A DNA stretch of 64,000 bases from Rugalucina vietnamica (GCA_964017185.1 OZ024879.1:42291883-42355882), one strand, 5' to 3'; counted from the first letter of the stretch, positions 10,820 through 22,992 are shown. Program-made: numbers and translations. The notes: a model not told the origin generated them from the letters alone.

Positions 10820-11240
10820 AAATGTACAAATGTGTATGTTTTTGGTTAAAGTTTCACTAGTTGTGTATATCTCATGAATCATCCAACAAAAACATTCATA
10901 TTTGGACTATAGGTACCCTATAGAGTTTGCCTTCTTTCCATGAGTGCGGACCCTCTCTAACTACATATCTTAAAACCAATCATAGGAATGTGTTCTTATT
11001 TGGATCATATATGCCCTGCAGGGGTTGCTTTCATTGCCTGGCACCATATCCTAGGTACCGTCTCCAGGGGTGGGGCTACATGTCAAAATCTAGGACACGA
11101 ACAATTTTTGTAAGTCTATAACATGACATCCACAGTCTAGTCAAAAAGAATGTATAAGTAGACCATAGATACCTTGTAAAGTTAAGCCTCGAGGGTCCAT
11201 GTGTGGGGATGGGGCTAAAAGGTCAAAATCTAGAACTTCT
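10820..11240 (+). repeat. degenerate tandem repeat of about 120-150 bp
   Basis: Blocks of the form 'TTATTTGGA(C/T)(T/C)ATA...TACC(C)T...AGAGTTTGCCTTC...CCATG' recur three times, together with two GGGGCTA(C/A)A(T/A)GTCAAAATCTAG blocks. Units are strongly diverged. Confidence 0.5.
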
Positions 11241-11496
11241 CAAAAATGTATTTTTTTATACTTTTCCAAACAGATAGAACCTGTAGAATTTGATGATAAA
11301 TCCATAGTCAGATCTATATGCTCATGTTCATTCAGCTGATCGAGGGAAGACTGGCATATTTCAGATGAATCAGTTGTCAAATGGTGCTTCGTTTGTCCGA
11401 CTTGATTTTGCCTGTGATTTTTGTTGCAGCTTACTGGGTGACTATGTTTGACGAAAGTGCATGGAATAACATGCATACTCTGAGCAATGTTAAGAA

Positions 11497-11845
11497 AAGG
11501 GTACAAGTAGGCAACAATCAGTAAAAGGCGCAATCAGAGAGAGAATCCCTCTCCAAAAACCGAGGTGGGGAAAAAATTACAATAACGCCCATATACATGT
11601 ACCGTGCAACATATCGTAAGACGAATTAGGCTATTTTCCCAATAGGTGGCCACTCAGTTACCTAACTTTAACTAAAGATATTAAAGCATGCATAAGGCGT
11701 AAACAGCACAAAAGTTTTAACACCAAGACATAAGACAATAAGAACCAACACAGAAGTATAGCCTTGGAACGGTCAGTAATATAAAATTCCTGGCGAGCTA
11801 AAATCGATTTTACAGGTATCTAACCTCACCCTCAGCTTCGTTAAA
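11497..11845 (-). repeat. family A element, 5'-truncated copy
   Basis: On the minus strand it runs from the CTGAGGGTGAGGTTAG block through GGCGCCTTATG and GGTAACTGAGTGGCC to the terminal CCTACTTGTACCCTTTTC. It is one of the more diverged copies. Confidence 0.8.
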
Positions 11846-12063
11846 CAACAAACAAACAAACAAACAATATATATTTTTTTGTTCTTTGAGATCAGCGATG
11901 ATATTCTCAGAAATCAGAAAGGGCCTGTTACAGGGTATGGGAAATTAACATGGGAGTTTGCCCACGCATGGAATTTTATTAAATTATGTGCATTAATTGT
12001 CTTAGTTATGACCGCTATAATAATGGTGTATTCCCTTGTTAATGTAATTCCATTGGCAAATTA

Positions 12064-12083
12064 TGACGTAATATATTACGTCA
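12064..12083. promoter_or_regulatory. perfect 20-bp palindrome with two TGACGT half-sites
   Basis: TGACGTAATATATTACGTCA is exactly self-complementary. Each half is a TGACGTAA box of the CREB/ATF/C/EBP type. No promoter or gene is seen nearby, so a regulatory role is only a possibility. Confidence 0.4.
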
Positions 12084-13955
12084 CTACCTTGGCTGAGGGT
12101 ACCCCACTTTAAACATTTCTATAGTGATCAACGATTCATGAAGCAAATGTTGAAATCTTTCCAGAATTATAGTAGTCATTGGTAAGTTTGCTGATACTAT
12201 AAATGACTTCGTAAGTATCAAGATAGTGGCAGGGCATTCATTTTTGTGTACATGTAACCCCAATTTTCACCTGCTTATATTGAAAGAAGTAGAATTTGAT
12301 TTAAAAATTACTGCCCACATATGTAAGAAATATATTCGTGAAATTTCACGAAAATCGTGGACCGGTAACATGGTGCTTTGTTACACTAATTACACATGAC
12401 CCTTATATTTCACCAAAATGTGAAGTTGTTCACTAATAATCACAAAATACTTTGCTCATAAATGATTTATGTCTGTAGGATTTTTCTTGCAGGGTTATTA
12501 TAAGCAATTTATATTATTATAGCATGCTTTTAATGAAACCCAACACACAGACCTTATACTCTGTTACATAAGTTACCGTTTGGACAGACTTACAAGAATG
12601 TATAGATTTCAATAATGTTTTGTGTTTTAAACATCACATTAGTATGACTGCAGGGTTTAAAATGCAATATTATTGATCTTCCTGAATTCAGAAGTTGTCT
12701 GAGTAACCTTTTCAATATGTTACATTTAGCGCAAACATGTACTGTAAAAACTTTTCATATAATAGGATCTTTAAGAGTTGAACTTTTTCTTCTTATTTTA
12801 AAAGGATGTTATATGTAACTAGTTAATACACGTGCTAAACTATGTGGTTGTTCAATTGCGTTTATCTTATCCTTATTTAATTAGCATGTTACAAAAATCA
12901 CAAATTAAGAAATAACATTTCAATGAATATAACAATACATGTACCATGATATTAATCTTAAGAAAAGATTATAAGCTCATTACTTAATCTGTTTTTTCTG
13001 ACATTTATTCATCATTGAATATTTTATTTTGATGCAAACCCTATCTTAGTACTTAGCAGGATTGTGTAACTGATAACAACACATAATATGAAAGATCAAT
13101 ATTTGTATTTGTATGAAAGGAAAATCGTTGTCTTCAAGATGTTTGTCATGATATGACAGAATGTACTTTACTAAATTTATTTTTACTGAGAAAATATTAA
13201 TTTTAATATTCAGTTTTGAAGGATGTAATATATGTAACATACAATATACATTTTAAAGGCTGAATAAGAGCCATTGGAATGTGAATATAGGAAGTGGATT
13301 TGCCTTAATGATGAAGCATGCTTCATAATTAGCCTAAATGCATACAGTTTATAGGAGATTTTGGTTTGATGTTTATTTTGCAAGCATTTATGTGGGTAAC
13401 ATATGAAATGCAATGATGTTGCATTTGACCGAAGGCTTCAAGTTTCTCATGGCATATGACTTTACAGAATTTATGGTCTGTTTTAGTCTCATGTAAAGGC
13501 GAAATCAGATCGTATGTTGAAAATCAAAGTTTTAAGATTTGAGTACAGTAAGGGATATAAGAGGGACTCTAAAAAAAACTAAACGTATGGAATTGATATG
13601 TTAAAGTAATATACAGTGAACATTTGTCTATATTTTCACTTGTGTCATTTTACAATAAAATACTATCAGTTCAAGAGTAAGAAATATTAATACATGTATC
13701 AGATTCAGTTTATCACTAGACAAGTCAACATTGATCTCCCTGTTTCACTCCTATATGAGAAGCATACCATCTGATTATCAGTTAAACAAAGCTAAGCATC
13801 CTCTATTGTTTCCTCATTAGAATAATCTAGAGCTTTTAGAATTGATTCAACTGAAGGCAAACTTAAAGCCATTTGGTCTCACTGCTGTTTTAGAATTACT
13901 TTATATCGTTCTAAACCTAAAGAAAACAGTCAAGTGTGAAAGATGGTAGAGCACC
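12084..13955. other. AT-rich non-coding DNA, nothing recognised
   Basis: Only short, uninformative open frames occur. No repeats or RNA genes were detected by eye. Confidence 0.4.
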
Positions 13956-13959
13956 ATCA

Positions 13960-14150
13960 TGAATAACATCTTTTTGGCAAAAGTAAGCAATAGTGCAATT
14001 AGAGCCAATGTTAAACCTAAATTCCCATTGGAAAAACAAGCGAAATAACTAAATTTAATAGTTACTTGCACAAAGAGAATGTACAGTTTGCCAAGAGAAC
14101 GGCTATTTCCCAACAGATGACCACTCAGTTACATGAACGTAACTAAATGT
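13960..14150 (-). repeat. family A relic, strongly diverged
   Basis: GGCTATTTCCCAACAGATGACCACTCAGTTAC matches the family A core on the minus strand, and an AGTGCAATTAGAGCC...ATTCCCATTGG stretch lies at the expected place toward its 3' end. It is the oldest-looking copy. Confidence 0.5.
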
Positions 14151-14589
14151 ATGCCATTCAGGATTGTCTTAGCACAATGTGTGTCAGAAATGTGCATAAT
14201 GATCATAATCTAAAACCTTTTTGTGATGTTTTGGAGCAATTTCAACATTTTGTTAAAATTATGAAAAGTGACCTACATGTAATGTGAAAAATGACAACGT
14301 TACCAGTTTTAAATTATCATGAAATTTTGCTCAAATCAAGAGGATATATATGACATATTTTTATGCAAATATGATATCTTGACAAAGACTGGAACATACT
14401 TATCTTTGAAGTTGAATTTAGTATTTTTTGTAAATTTTAGAGAAAAAAATGAGAAATTTTATAATTATTTAATCAGGAAAACAATATAATACTTCTGTAA
14501 AATGTTTTTACTGTATAAGTATAATGCCTGGGATGTTCTCGAGCCAATCCACATGACAAATCTTAGAAAATTATAAAACTGAAGATTTA

Positions 14590-14668
14590 GGGCACACAAT
14601 GATGAGGGCAGGTATGATGTCATTGTGGGAGTGAGCCAGGGTTGCCTCCTGAGTCCTATAATTAATTA
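14590..14668 (+). pseudogene. LINE reverse-transcriptase relic
   Basis: A short plus-strand frame reads D-E-G-R-Y-D-V-I-V-G-V-S-Q-G-C-L-L-S-P-I. This is the RT motif 4 region (G-V-x-Q-G-C-x-L-S-P) of a CR1/Jockey-like non-LTR reverse transcriptase. Flanking sequence does not continue in any frame, so only a fragment survives. Confidence 0.5.
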
Positions 14669-14943
14669 TTTAATTCAATATATACATTTTCATAGCTCGT
14701 ATGTGATGACCTACTTATGTGTAAAATTTAAAGAAAATCCATGCGTGGGCACATCTGTAACACCCCCTTTCATATCGGTGAAGATTCATTTTCTAACCAA
14801 TTTTTAACAAATTTGGTCTCATTTAGATAATACTAGTCTTTTAGACAACCCTGTTGAAAGTTGCAAAATTTCAGTAATTATCTTGGGCTCCATGTTGCCA
14901 GATCTAAAGGGTCACTGGCGATCTGTGTATATCAGAGCCACTG

Positions 14944-15233
14944 CCAGTAATTTTGTGTAACTGATCGTTCTAAGTCGATACTTCTGTGGTGGTTCTTTTT
15001 GTCTTGGTGTTGACATTTTTGTGCTGTTGGCGCCTTACGTAAGTTTGTATATTTTTAGTTAAGGTAACTGAGTGACCACCTATTGGGAAAATAGCTGTTC
15101 ATTCGGCTTACGATATGTTTTCATGGTATAAGTACCTGATTGTTATTTTAGTTTTTTCCCATCTCGGTTTTTGGAACTGGGAATCTTTTTCTGATTGCGC
15201 CTTTTCCTGATCTTTGCCTACTTGTACCTTTTA
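14944..15233 (+). repeat. family A element, 5'-truncated copy
   Basis: It begins within CCAGTAATTTTGTGTAACTG and runs to the shared 3' terminus CTACTTGTACCTTTT. About 290 bp. Confidence 0.85.
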
Positions 15234-15532
15234 ATAGTCGAAACCGCGGTATGGCCCATCCCTGTTCTCATTAATGTGTTCACCGCTCTTAAAGGATCTC
15301 CGTTTTTATTTTTATTCAGTTATTATCCAGTTCTTTAGTGGAGACTTTACACTCACTTGCCCTGTCCCCCCCGAGAAAGTATGACTATAGCTGTTGGGTG
15401 GATGTTAACCCAAATTCAACAACAGCAATTAAAACTTAACAATCTCAAGTTTTCTGATTGGGCTAGTCAAACACTAAAGTCCAAGGTTGGTTTGGTTTAG
15501 TTGTGGCTTATTTAAGTCAACAATTTCCAGTC

Positions 15533-15634
15533 ATGTTGCCACTGTTGTCTATGTATTAAACAGTATTATGGGGAGTTAATTAAATGTTGCCACTGTTGTC
15601 TATGTATTAAACAGTATTATGGGGAGTTAATTAT
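15533..15634 (+). repeat. exact 51-bp tandem duplication
   Basis: The 51-bp unit beginning ATGTTGCCACTGTTG and ending GGGGAGTTAATTAA is present twice in direct succession with essentially no differences, so the duplication is very recent. Confidence 0.95.
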
Positions 15635-15649
15635 GTGTCTTACTTAAAA

Positions 15650-15835
15650 ATTGCCCCGCCCATCGGGGTGTTTGAGAAATAGATGGGCTGCTTGTGCCTC
15701 CAAGCAAAGCTTCTAATCTACTGACCGACCATCTGATTACTGGTTAACCACTCATGGCTGAGCCTGCCCAGAAAAATAGTTTAGTTAAGCCAACCAGTTG
15801 GGTGGTTATATTTATGAAGCACATTTTGAGTGTCA
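15650..15835 (-). repeat. family D dispersed repeat
   Basis: The reverse complement matches the plus-strand blocks at 60600-60775 (AGATGGGCTGCTTGTG, CAAAGCTTCT, ACTGGTTAACC, CTGAGCCTGCCCAG). This is the third copy of that family in the window. Confidence 0.7.
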
Positions 15836-17100
15836 TGACATCCTTATGCTGGGAAAAAGTAATTATACACCACGCTCCACTCTCCGACTGAACAGTTCTG
15901 GCAGGATACTATATGTGTATAATTGTTTCAGTTATGTGTAAATAAATATTAAAACTGAGATCCCTTAAATAATCTTCCCACAGTGTTTATTTAAAGTAGA
16001 GCCTTTCACACCATTGTATGTGGATAACACCCATCTGCCATAGCGCTTGGAGGCAGTATTTGTGTGATGATTTTAAACAGCATTTTCCATCAATTACATC
16101 ACAGTTCAAACTGTTGCCTTCACAACACTCTTGATGAGTTTTGAATATCCATTTTCCTGATGCTGGACATTTCACCTAAAGCAAACCATTCATTGCTTTT
16201 CCATTATCAGTGTTTAGAACAATTTCACCGGGACTGGCTCCCAAATACTGACAATCTTTGAGCACAAACGGACCACAGGTTTTAACTCTCCTTTTCATAT
16301 ACATTTTGTATTTACTTATTGCAGCAGGCTCCTGCTTTCGACCCCATCTTGTATATTTGCTTTCTAACTGAGAGCTACATAGCATCCTACTAATAGACAT
16401 TTCTTGCCTAACGCGAGATGGAAATGGACACCATACACTGAGATGTAAACGTGTATTTTGGAGGGCTTTCTCAAAATAAATAGCATATTTATCACACGTG
16501 TATCTTTTGCGTTTCCTTTGATGCTGACGCTAACTTTAGTCTGCACAGTTACAGACTGATAGATGCTGATTATTTAGGATCATTGAGGTCATTTCAAACA
16601 TATGCGAATCGGCAAAGCGGTGACCAAACAGCTGATCTAAGTCTTGATGGAAACCGCGGGTTTTCTTATAACAAGGATCAAATCTTTACAGTTTGTTGAA
16701 CGCAATAGGCGGATTTAGTTTAGACAAGATCGGGTTTCGCATTTAGATTCACTGGGGTCGGCATCTAACACAACTGAACTCAATATAAGTATAATCGCAT
16801 TAGGCAAAGTTCACTTTGGTTCCGTGTTACGTTAACCTAACAGGTAAACGGGACAAAGTTGGTCACGGGGAGGTGACAATCAACAGTGCAATGATTATAC
16901 CTGAGTTATGCATAAAACGGCGACCGTTTTATTGTTGTTGTAGAAACAAATGCTGGCGAAAATTGTGACTCCATACAGTAAAGTAGCAAATTTATGCGAA
17001 ATGCAGATCTATGTAAAAGCAGATTGTGTCAAAATTGATTCAAGAAAACATTTTTCGCCAAAACTTCAACGAAACACTAAAATTGAGCAAACCAACTACA
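15836..17100. other. non-coding, nothing firmly recognised
   Basis: Three short minus-strand open frames lie at 15987-16546. They are cysteine-containing but have no supported domain or splice pattern. No other feature. Confidence 0.3.
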
Positions 17101-17103
17101 TGT

Positions 17104-17280
17104 ACTTAGGTTTCTGACCAGGTCCAACTCAAACCGGCCTGTACATTTACAGAAGCCGGCTAGAAGCTTGAAATTTGGGATCTGATAAGAAGAATGTGTA
17201 CCGAAAACAAAGGCGCTGGTCAGCTGCGTCTTTGTTTCTGTATATGCAGATTTCTGGTTCCGGTGCCTCATATATCAGGT
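17104..17280. repeat. family C MITE-like element
   Basis: It has the family blocks GACCAGGTCCAACTCAAACC, GGCTAGAAGCTTGAAATTTG and AAAACAAAGGCGCTGGTCAG in the same order as the copy at 56690-56943. Confidence 0.65.
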
Positions 17281-17589
17281 TTAAAATTATACGTGGTTCA
17301 AATTCAAAATCGGAACATGGAAAAATGTTGCACATTGGTTATCAAAGATAACAAACTCGGCGGAGAAAACCAACGCTGATAAAATTAAAATGCGCAATAC
17401 TGGTAAAATATGCATATCTGGATAAATTTCTTCGGAAGGAAAATTTTTGCTATAGTCCGATTTCACGCAGTGAGCCGTAAATGTACTTTTAAGGTTTAGT
17501 CCATTCCTTGTTTAAGGTATATCATCTTACCGGTAGTAACTTGATAATGTATTATAATAGCAACTTTCATTACAAGCCTCTATGGTCGT

Positions 17590-17656
17590 GATTGTTAGGC
17601 TCCTACCTTCCAGCCCGATTGTTGCGGGTTCGAATCCCAGCGTTGACACTTTTTTT
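17590..17656 (+). other. tRNA-like sequence with Pol III signals
   Basis: GGGTTCGAATCCC is a perfect B-box/T-arm, about 35 bases downstream of a TGGTCGTGATTGTTAGGC stretch that could serve as a degenerate A-box/D-arm. A T7 run, a typical Pol III terminator, follows at once. The acceptor stem does not pair well, so this is more likely a tRNA pseudogene or SINE head than a functional tRNA gene. Confidence 0.4.
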
Positions 17657-18070
17657 ATTATTATTTTTATTTACAAATTATATTTATATTTTATAAATTA
17701 TACAACTCATAACAAGGCCCGATAATTTCATTGCCATGCGAAGCCTTCTCTTTAGAATTGGAAACATCAGAAATCTGACCAGCGAAGGCATGCAGTCTAT
17801 AACAGCACCCGCGAGTGGGGAAACTGCATGCGTCACGTCCTTGGTATTTAACGACAATACTGGCAAATCGACATTGCTATCGACAAAGTACAGGGGCCAA
17901 TTGTCCTTTGCCTAGGAAAGACCGACTCCGAGGCCGAATCCAGCGATTCCGACACTGCAAAGGGCGACTAAGTTTCACTGATTTGTATCTGCCGAAATGA
18001 AATGAATAAAGTATTGCAAAATGAATAAAATACAAAAAATGAAATAAACAAAAAAATAATGATACAATCC
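17657..18070. other. non-coding, nothing recognised
   Basis: AT-rich, with short overlapping open frames only. Confidence 0.3.
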
Positions 18071-18071
18071 A

Positions 18072-18480
18072 AAATGAAAAGGCACAAGCAGGCAAAGATC
18101 AGGAAAAGGCGCAATCAGAAAAAGATTCCCACCCCAAAAACCGAGGTGGGAAAAAACCAAACTAACAGTCAGGTACCTATACCATGAAACACATCGTAAG
18201 CCGAATGAGCAGCTATTTTCCCAATAGGTGGCCACTCAGTTACCTTAACTTAAAATATGAAAACATACATAAGGCGCCAACAGCACAAAAATTTCCAAAC
18301 ACCAAGACATAAAACAAAAAGAACCACCACAGAATTCTGTAGAAAAACCGAAAGCAAAAATATGTTTCAGAGAATGGCTTTTTTCGACCAAAAAAGAAAA
18401 TTGGTTGAATGGGAATCGAACCCAAGACTTTCGTCTTTGCAATCAAGTAACACATCCACTGCGCCAAGGCTGCATATATT
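18072..18480 (-). repeat. family A body joined to a tRNA-derived head (SINE-like)
   Basis: On the minus strand, a tRNA-like segment (about 18480-18405) has a perfect A-box, TGGCGCAGTGG, and B-box, GGTTCGATTCC. About 70 bases later comes the family A body from CTGTGGTGGTTCTTTTTG to CCTGCTTGTGCCTTTTC. A tRNA-derived Pol III promoter upstream of a conserved body and a fixed 3' end is SINE architecture. The other long copies (39419, 57983, 59392) carry a different head (GGTTGGGGCCGGAGC), so the tRNA part may be a separate insertion or an alternative subfamily head. Transcription is not shown. Confidence 0.55.
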
Positions 18481-18724
18481 TTAAGACAGATTAATAAATG
18501 TTTTTCCGATATTCTGTTACAAAGGTAGGTAACTACTTTCTTAAAAACCGAACTTTTAACGCGCTTTACCGATTACAGTGGACTCGTCCTGAAGGTCAAG
18601 GCTCAGGGGTCAAAATCGGACTATAGACAGACATTCGCATATCTAAATGTTTGACCCATAGCAGAAGTTAGGAGAGAGTTGGGGCCCGTCAAATCGATTA
18701 GTCGCCAGCAGTTGTTTGCGCATG

Positions 18725-18955
18725 TGCGAATTCATATAATGAGACTCGCGCCATGAGAAAACTGGATTTTGCATATGCTAAATCAAACGCGCAGATCAGC
18801 TTCGCTGCGAAGCTGGTCAGCGTCTCAGATAAAATAAACCCTCTTATTCCTAAATCCGAAATTGAAAGCTTTTAGCCTTTTTGCAGAGACTAGATAGACC
18901 GGTTAGTGTCGGACCTGGTCGGCAACCCCGAAGACAGTTACTCTTACGTCGCGGC
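18725..18955. repeat. family C MITE-like element
   Basis: Inverted ends (GACTCGCGCCATGAGAAAAC on the left, CTTACGTCGCGGCTCATTG on the right) surround the shared internal blocks GCGCAGATCAGC, CTAAATCCGAAATTGAAAGC and GTGTCGGACCTGGTCGGCAA. It also contains a short hairpin, CAGCTTCGCTGCGAAGCTG. Confidence 0.75.
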
Positions 18956-20400
18956 TCATTGAATACAATGCAACTTAGGTGCCTTCATCTAGGGTCATAG
19001 CTGCTCACTTCTCTCTCTGCATCACGAAAACATGACCATGTAATATATAGCTTTTTATTTGCTGCAAGATTGAAAATATATCATCAGAACTGTTTTGAAA
19101 TCTTTCTTATTGCTCCTCAAAACATAGATCGTGGGTTAATGTTAGAACCGCCAATGTGAGAAAACACCCAGAGTTTTCAATCGAATAATGGGACGTCAGG
19201 GGATTATTTTTTCACGGACATCCTTTTTCTGACGGATTGTCATTTGTTCTCACTCAGGATTGGACTTTGCTTCTGAATGCACGAGTTCCTGATCATTGCT
19301 TTCTTTTCAAGGAAACAAGTGCAAAGGAAACAAACTTTATATTGTAAGCCCGATGGCTTTGCGTCGGCAAACTAATGCCGCACAAGCGTTGACTGTAGGT
19401 GATAGCAGGCTTCTTGGGTGTCGCCATACGGAGCTAACTGCTTTATATGTTTTTAGTTCTGCCACGAATTCGGTATGACCGAATTAATGAATTGAGTTTT
19501 CTGCATTTTTACGAACGTTAGGTCTTTTACGAGAAAGCTGTGCAGCCGTATATAATAATTGCACCCCTAATGGGATAAATTTCATCCCCGTGCAAAACAA
19601 GTTCATCTGGAAAAGAGAGGTCTACTCCAATCTGGCACATCATGATATAAGTTTGTGCATCGTTTAAATGTCCGCTTTCACGCTGTCTTCCTTTCTGAGC
19701 TACAAAATATTTACAAATACATAACCAGGCGTAGCATTATGTTTTAGAAAATTGGTCGAATTAACCAACTTAGCCCACAGCGTTCGATATTGAACTCTCT
19801 CGCTCACATTCATACTCGCTTTTTTACTCAGATTTTCCAAACGGAGTATACAAGAAAGCAACAAAACATATACAAATGCGTATGAAACCAGGCATAGCCA
19901 TATGCTAAAACGAGCAACATGCTCGAAAATTAAACATATACTTACTCTCTTGCTGACAGTACTATCCGTAGGTATGCTATAAACAACATTCAGTTTGCGT
20001 TTCTAATTAGTGGTAATCATCAGTTTGAAAATATTATATTGTCGTCCTTTTGCATTCCAAAGGGTTTTTTTTTTTTTCATTTTTAGTGAAAAGGCGGTCT
20101 TTATTTCTTATTTTCACTAGATAAAAAAAGTATTTGTTTTTACATTAAGGGAAAAATGCATTTTTCAATATATCTTCGTTTTTTGTTTTTTCCTGAATCG
20201 ATTTTCAAAATACTTGTGCTCATTCTAGCCATGATAGTTTGGAATGTTTATAAGATGACCGTATCATACTTCTCTGATAAAAGTTTTAGAGTATTTTAGA
20301 CCAACACTAGGAAGTCGGACATAGCATTTGAAAGAAGAATACAATACCGCTAACTAGTTCTGGGTGGTACGAATGCATAGTGACACCCAGTACTTTCGAC
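18956..20400. other. non-coding; short dispersed-repeat fragment near 19121-19155
   Basis: AAAACATAGATCGTGGGTTAATGTTAGAACCGCC resembles the element end at 3826-3861. Otherwise nothing is recognised. Confidence 0.4.
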
Positions 20401-21260
20401 GTTTCGTTAAACTGGGCCAGTTTCGGCCTCATCATCCTCCACTGTCTGACCGCGTCTTACTTTTTTTGCCGGTTTCAGCACTAAGTCTAATGGCTCTGTA
20501 CTGACTCCATCCTCGAGGACTTTGCGTTTCACGTAAAAATAGTTGAATCCCGTTTTCGATTGCTTGTAGGTATGCATGGTGTTGCCCTTAGCCCTGATGC
20601 CCCTATTGTGTGCCGTTTGGGGCTCATTCAGTTGCAAAACTTTTTAGAATATCTGTTTTGGGTCTTTGACTAGTTTTTTGTTGTTTTCTTTACAGCTCAG
20701 TTTGAATTTCTTCTCGGCTCTGTTTTCTACGAAATAGGTTTTGATACAGAGACCGATCATTTCATCACCAACGAATTCCGTTTTAAACACACCCGCTTCG
20801 CGCATGTCGAACAGGGCATGTTTCTGACAACACGATCTAGAAAAGAACTCGAGGGACGGAGTCGAGCCATCTCGACATTGGCCTTTTGTTTTCCTTAGAA
20901 ATTCTTCTTTCAAATGCGGTTTCACGACTTCCTCCAAGGTTGGCTTGCTGAATGCCAAATATAAACTATCCGTGTCTGTTTCTAAAAGCATATAATCACT
21001 ACGGTCCACCTGTCTGTCGATTCCTCGATATGTAAAGTAAAATCCAGGAGGCGAAGCTTAACTAAGTTCAAAACAAATACTGCTAACTGGATGGGTACGT
21101 CCAACACGATTCTGTATTTCGCGAATTTTACCTCGTAAAATTCTTTTTCTTCATTCAGGCAAGTCAGTTTTCTGAACCCCGGCTCGTTGACGGCCTGCGA
21201 CGCATTCACGTTCCCTTTGAAATATTTATAGTCAGAATGACGAGTCTTATCGAGACACAA

Positions 21261-21482
21261 TGATAAAGTTGAAATGAATATACTTCTGTAGTTAAATTAG
21301 TTATTTTAATAAAAGTAATGAAACATCTTAACAGTGATTTAAAGTAAAAGTAAAGTAATGTCATGACGTCCTAACTATAACAATCATGACGTCATAATTA
21401 GAACGTAGCAATAACAGTAATTCAGTGTAAGTGCACAAGTTATTTCCCTTGGATAATGCTATTGTAAATATATACTTTAACA
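21261..21482 (-). repeat. 3' LTR of the gag-only element
   Basis: 222 bp, direct partner of 23192-23407. It contains two TGACGTCA-type (CRE-like) boxes near 21366 and 21391. A polypurine tract (pyrimidine-rich on the plus strand, about 21491-21511) lies just inside. Confidence 0.9.
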
Positions 21483-21739
21483 TTAATTATATTTTCTTTT
21501 CTCTTTTTTTCTGTTGGTTTTGGACAAATTGTAGATAGATAAAAAATGAATTGAAACTTATTAACTGAAATAAAACTTAATTAAAATATGCTGACTACAA
21601 ACTCTTATTTACAATCTCATAAGGCCATATATTATTCAAGGGAAATTATTTCGAAATTACCAATTAAGTTTCAAAACAGGAAATTTAAACGTTAAACAAT
21701 TCAGTGGCGAGTTCTTTGGTTACATGTCCAGATAAAACA

Positions 21740-22515
21740 AATTACAACACAACATGTTCATCACTAATCGCAGTTTCACACACTGTTTCATCAATGTATG
21801 TATTGTGTGGGCAGTCAGCAACAAAATGTCTGTATGACCCACAACACCTACATGTTAATATTTTACCATCTAGTCCTACAGGGTTCAGTTTCTTACTTTT
21901 TTCATAAGCTCTTCTGTGACGTCTATCTTGATTGTTGTTGTCCTTTCTCCATCATCCTTTCTTCTCTTCAAACCTTTTAACATACCCTGCAGCTGCTAAT
22001 GCTTCCTCTTGCTGTGCTAGGAATGCTGGTTCCAGTTTTATTGCTGAGGTTGAACTAGCTTGTCCCTCAGCAACACTCCCCTTGAATTTCTGCAGTGAAC
22101 TTTTAGCAGCGTCATACAGCGATTTCTTATCGCCATAATTCATCACTGTCAGAACAAGAATTCTTTCTTCTGTTTTTATATTTGCTCTCTTGAGTAGCTT
22201 GAATGCCAGTATTTCAGGTGGCAGTATCATCTTTAATTTTTCTATACCATACATCAAAAGTGGCTATGAACTCAGAAATGCTCATTTTTGGATTTCTCTG
22301 AAAGTCCTCAAACTCTTCAAATTTCTGTAAACCATCCGTAAGATCATCCTTTTTAAGGTGTTTATCAAGCCATCTTCCTCCTTTAAGTCATCAATACATA
22401 TCTGGTCAAAAACCTTCTCCCGTATCTGTGTTGCATTATTTTCTGGAAGTGACAAGGCGATGGCTATTCCCTTTTTTTCTTTACTCAATTCTGTCACCTC
22501 TCTCAACGCTAACAA
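21740..22515 (-). pseudogene. gag region with CCHC zinc knuckle (fossil)
   Basis: Two minus-strand frames match gag proteins of animal LTR elements. The first has K-E-K-K-G-I-A-I-A-L-S-L-P-E-N and I-C-I-D-D-L-K-E-E-D-G. The second has I-L-P-P-E-I-L-A-F-K-L-L and L-V-L-T-V-M-N-Y. Downstream (about 21811-21852) a separate frame encodes a CCHC zinc knuckle, C-R-C-C-G-S-Y-R-H-F-V-A-D-C, which would bind RNA during packaging. Broken; no pol domains follow. Confidence 0.75.
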
Positions 22516-22659
22516 CTCTTTCTGTACAGCTCATATGTTTTTGAGCTTGAACGGGGTGGATCAATTCTCATTGCCATCGCAGGCTGATTAACTATAAAGT
22601 CTTGTACCCAGGTCAGCTATCCACCAGTAAACTATACTCAGATAATTAAGCAATAATGT

Positions 22660-22992
22660 TCACTTACCACCCTAAGATGGTAAATACTGTCCGCAGACAG
22701 AAGTAAGCTTAAATATTATCACTATATAACACTGTCCTCAAACAGTTTTGGTCTCCTTTATATCCCCAACGCTGAGGATATGCTTCTGCCCGCAAACAGT
22801 AGAACGCCAATTTCTAGCAGAATATACTGCCCGCAAACAGTGAAATGCCAGTTCCCAACACCAAGAATTTACAGCCCTCAGACAGTAGAGCACCAGTTCT
22901 CGACTCCAAGAATATACTGCCCGCAGACAGTAATTTAACGCCAGTATTATCTCCCAGACTGAGAATATATTGCCCTCAGACAATATAACTAA
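22660..22992 (-). repeat. imperfect tandem repeat in the leader of the gag-only element
   Basis: Five to six units of about 45 bp carry TACTGCCCGCAAACAGTA and a GCCAGTT(C/T)(C/T) block. The array lies between the 5' LTR and gag (minus strand), where an RNA leader would be. Confidence 0.75.

Noticed and set aside
11240-11533. 97-codon minus-strand frame that appears to begin with a signal peptide
   Set aside because: It starts at TTG, and the hydrophobic start is simply the translated 3' end of a family A copy.
11879-12112. 77-codon frame with a hydrophobic span
   Set aside because: No ATG or splice context; it spans the AT-rich palindrome region and looks like chance.
17975-18235. Hydrophobic frames shared between 17975-18235 (minus) and 26567-26797 (plus)
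   Set aside because: Both are translations of the same family A segment; the frame is not kept open in other copies.
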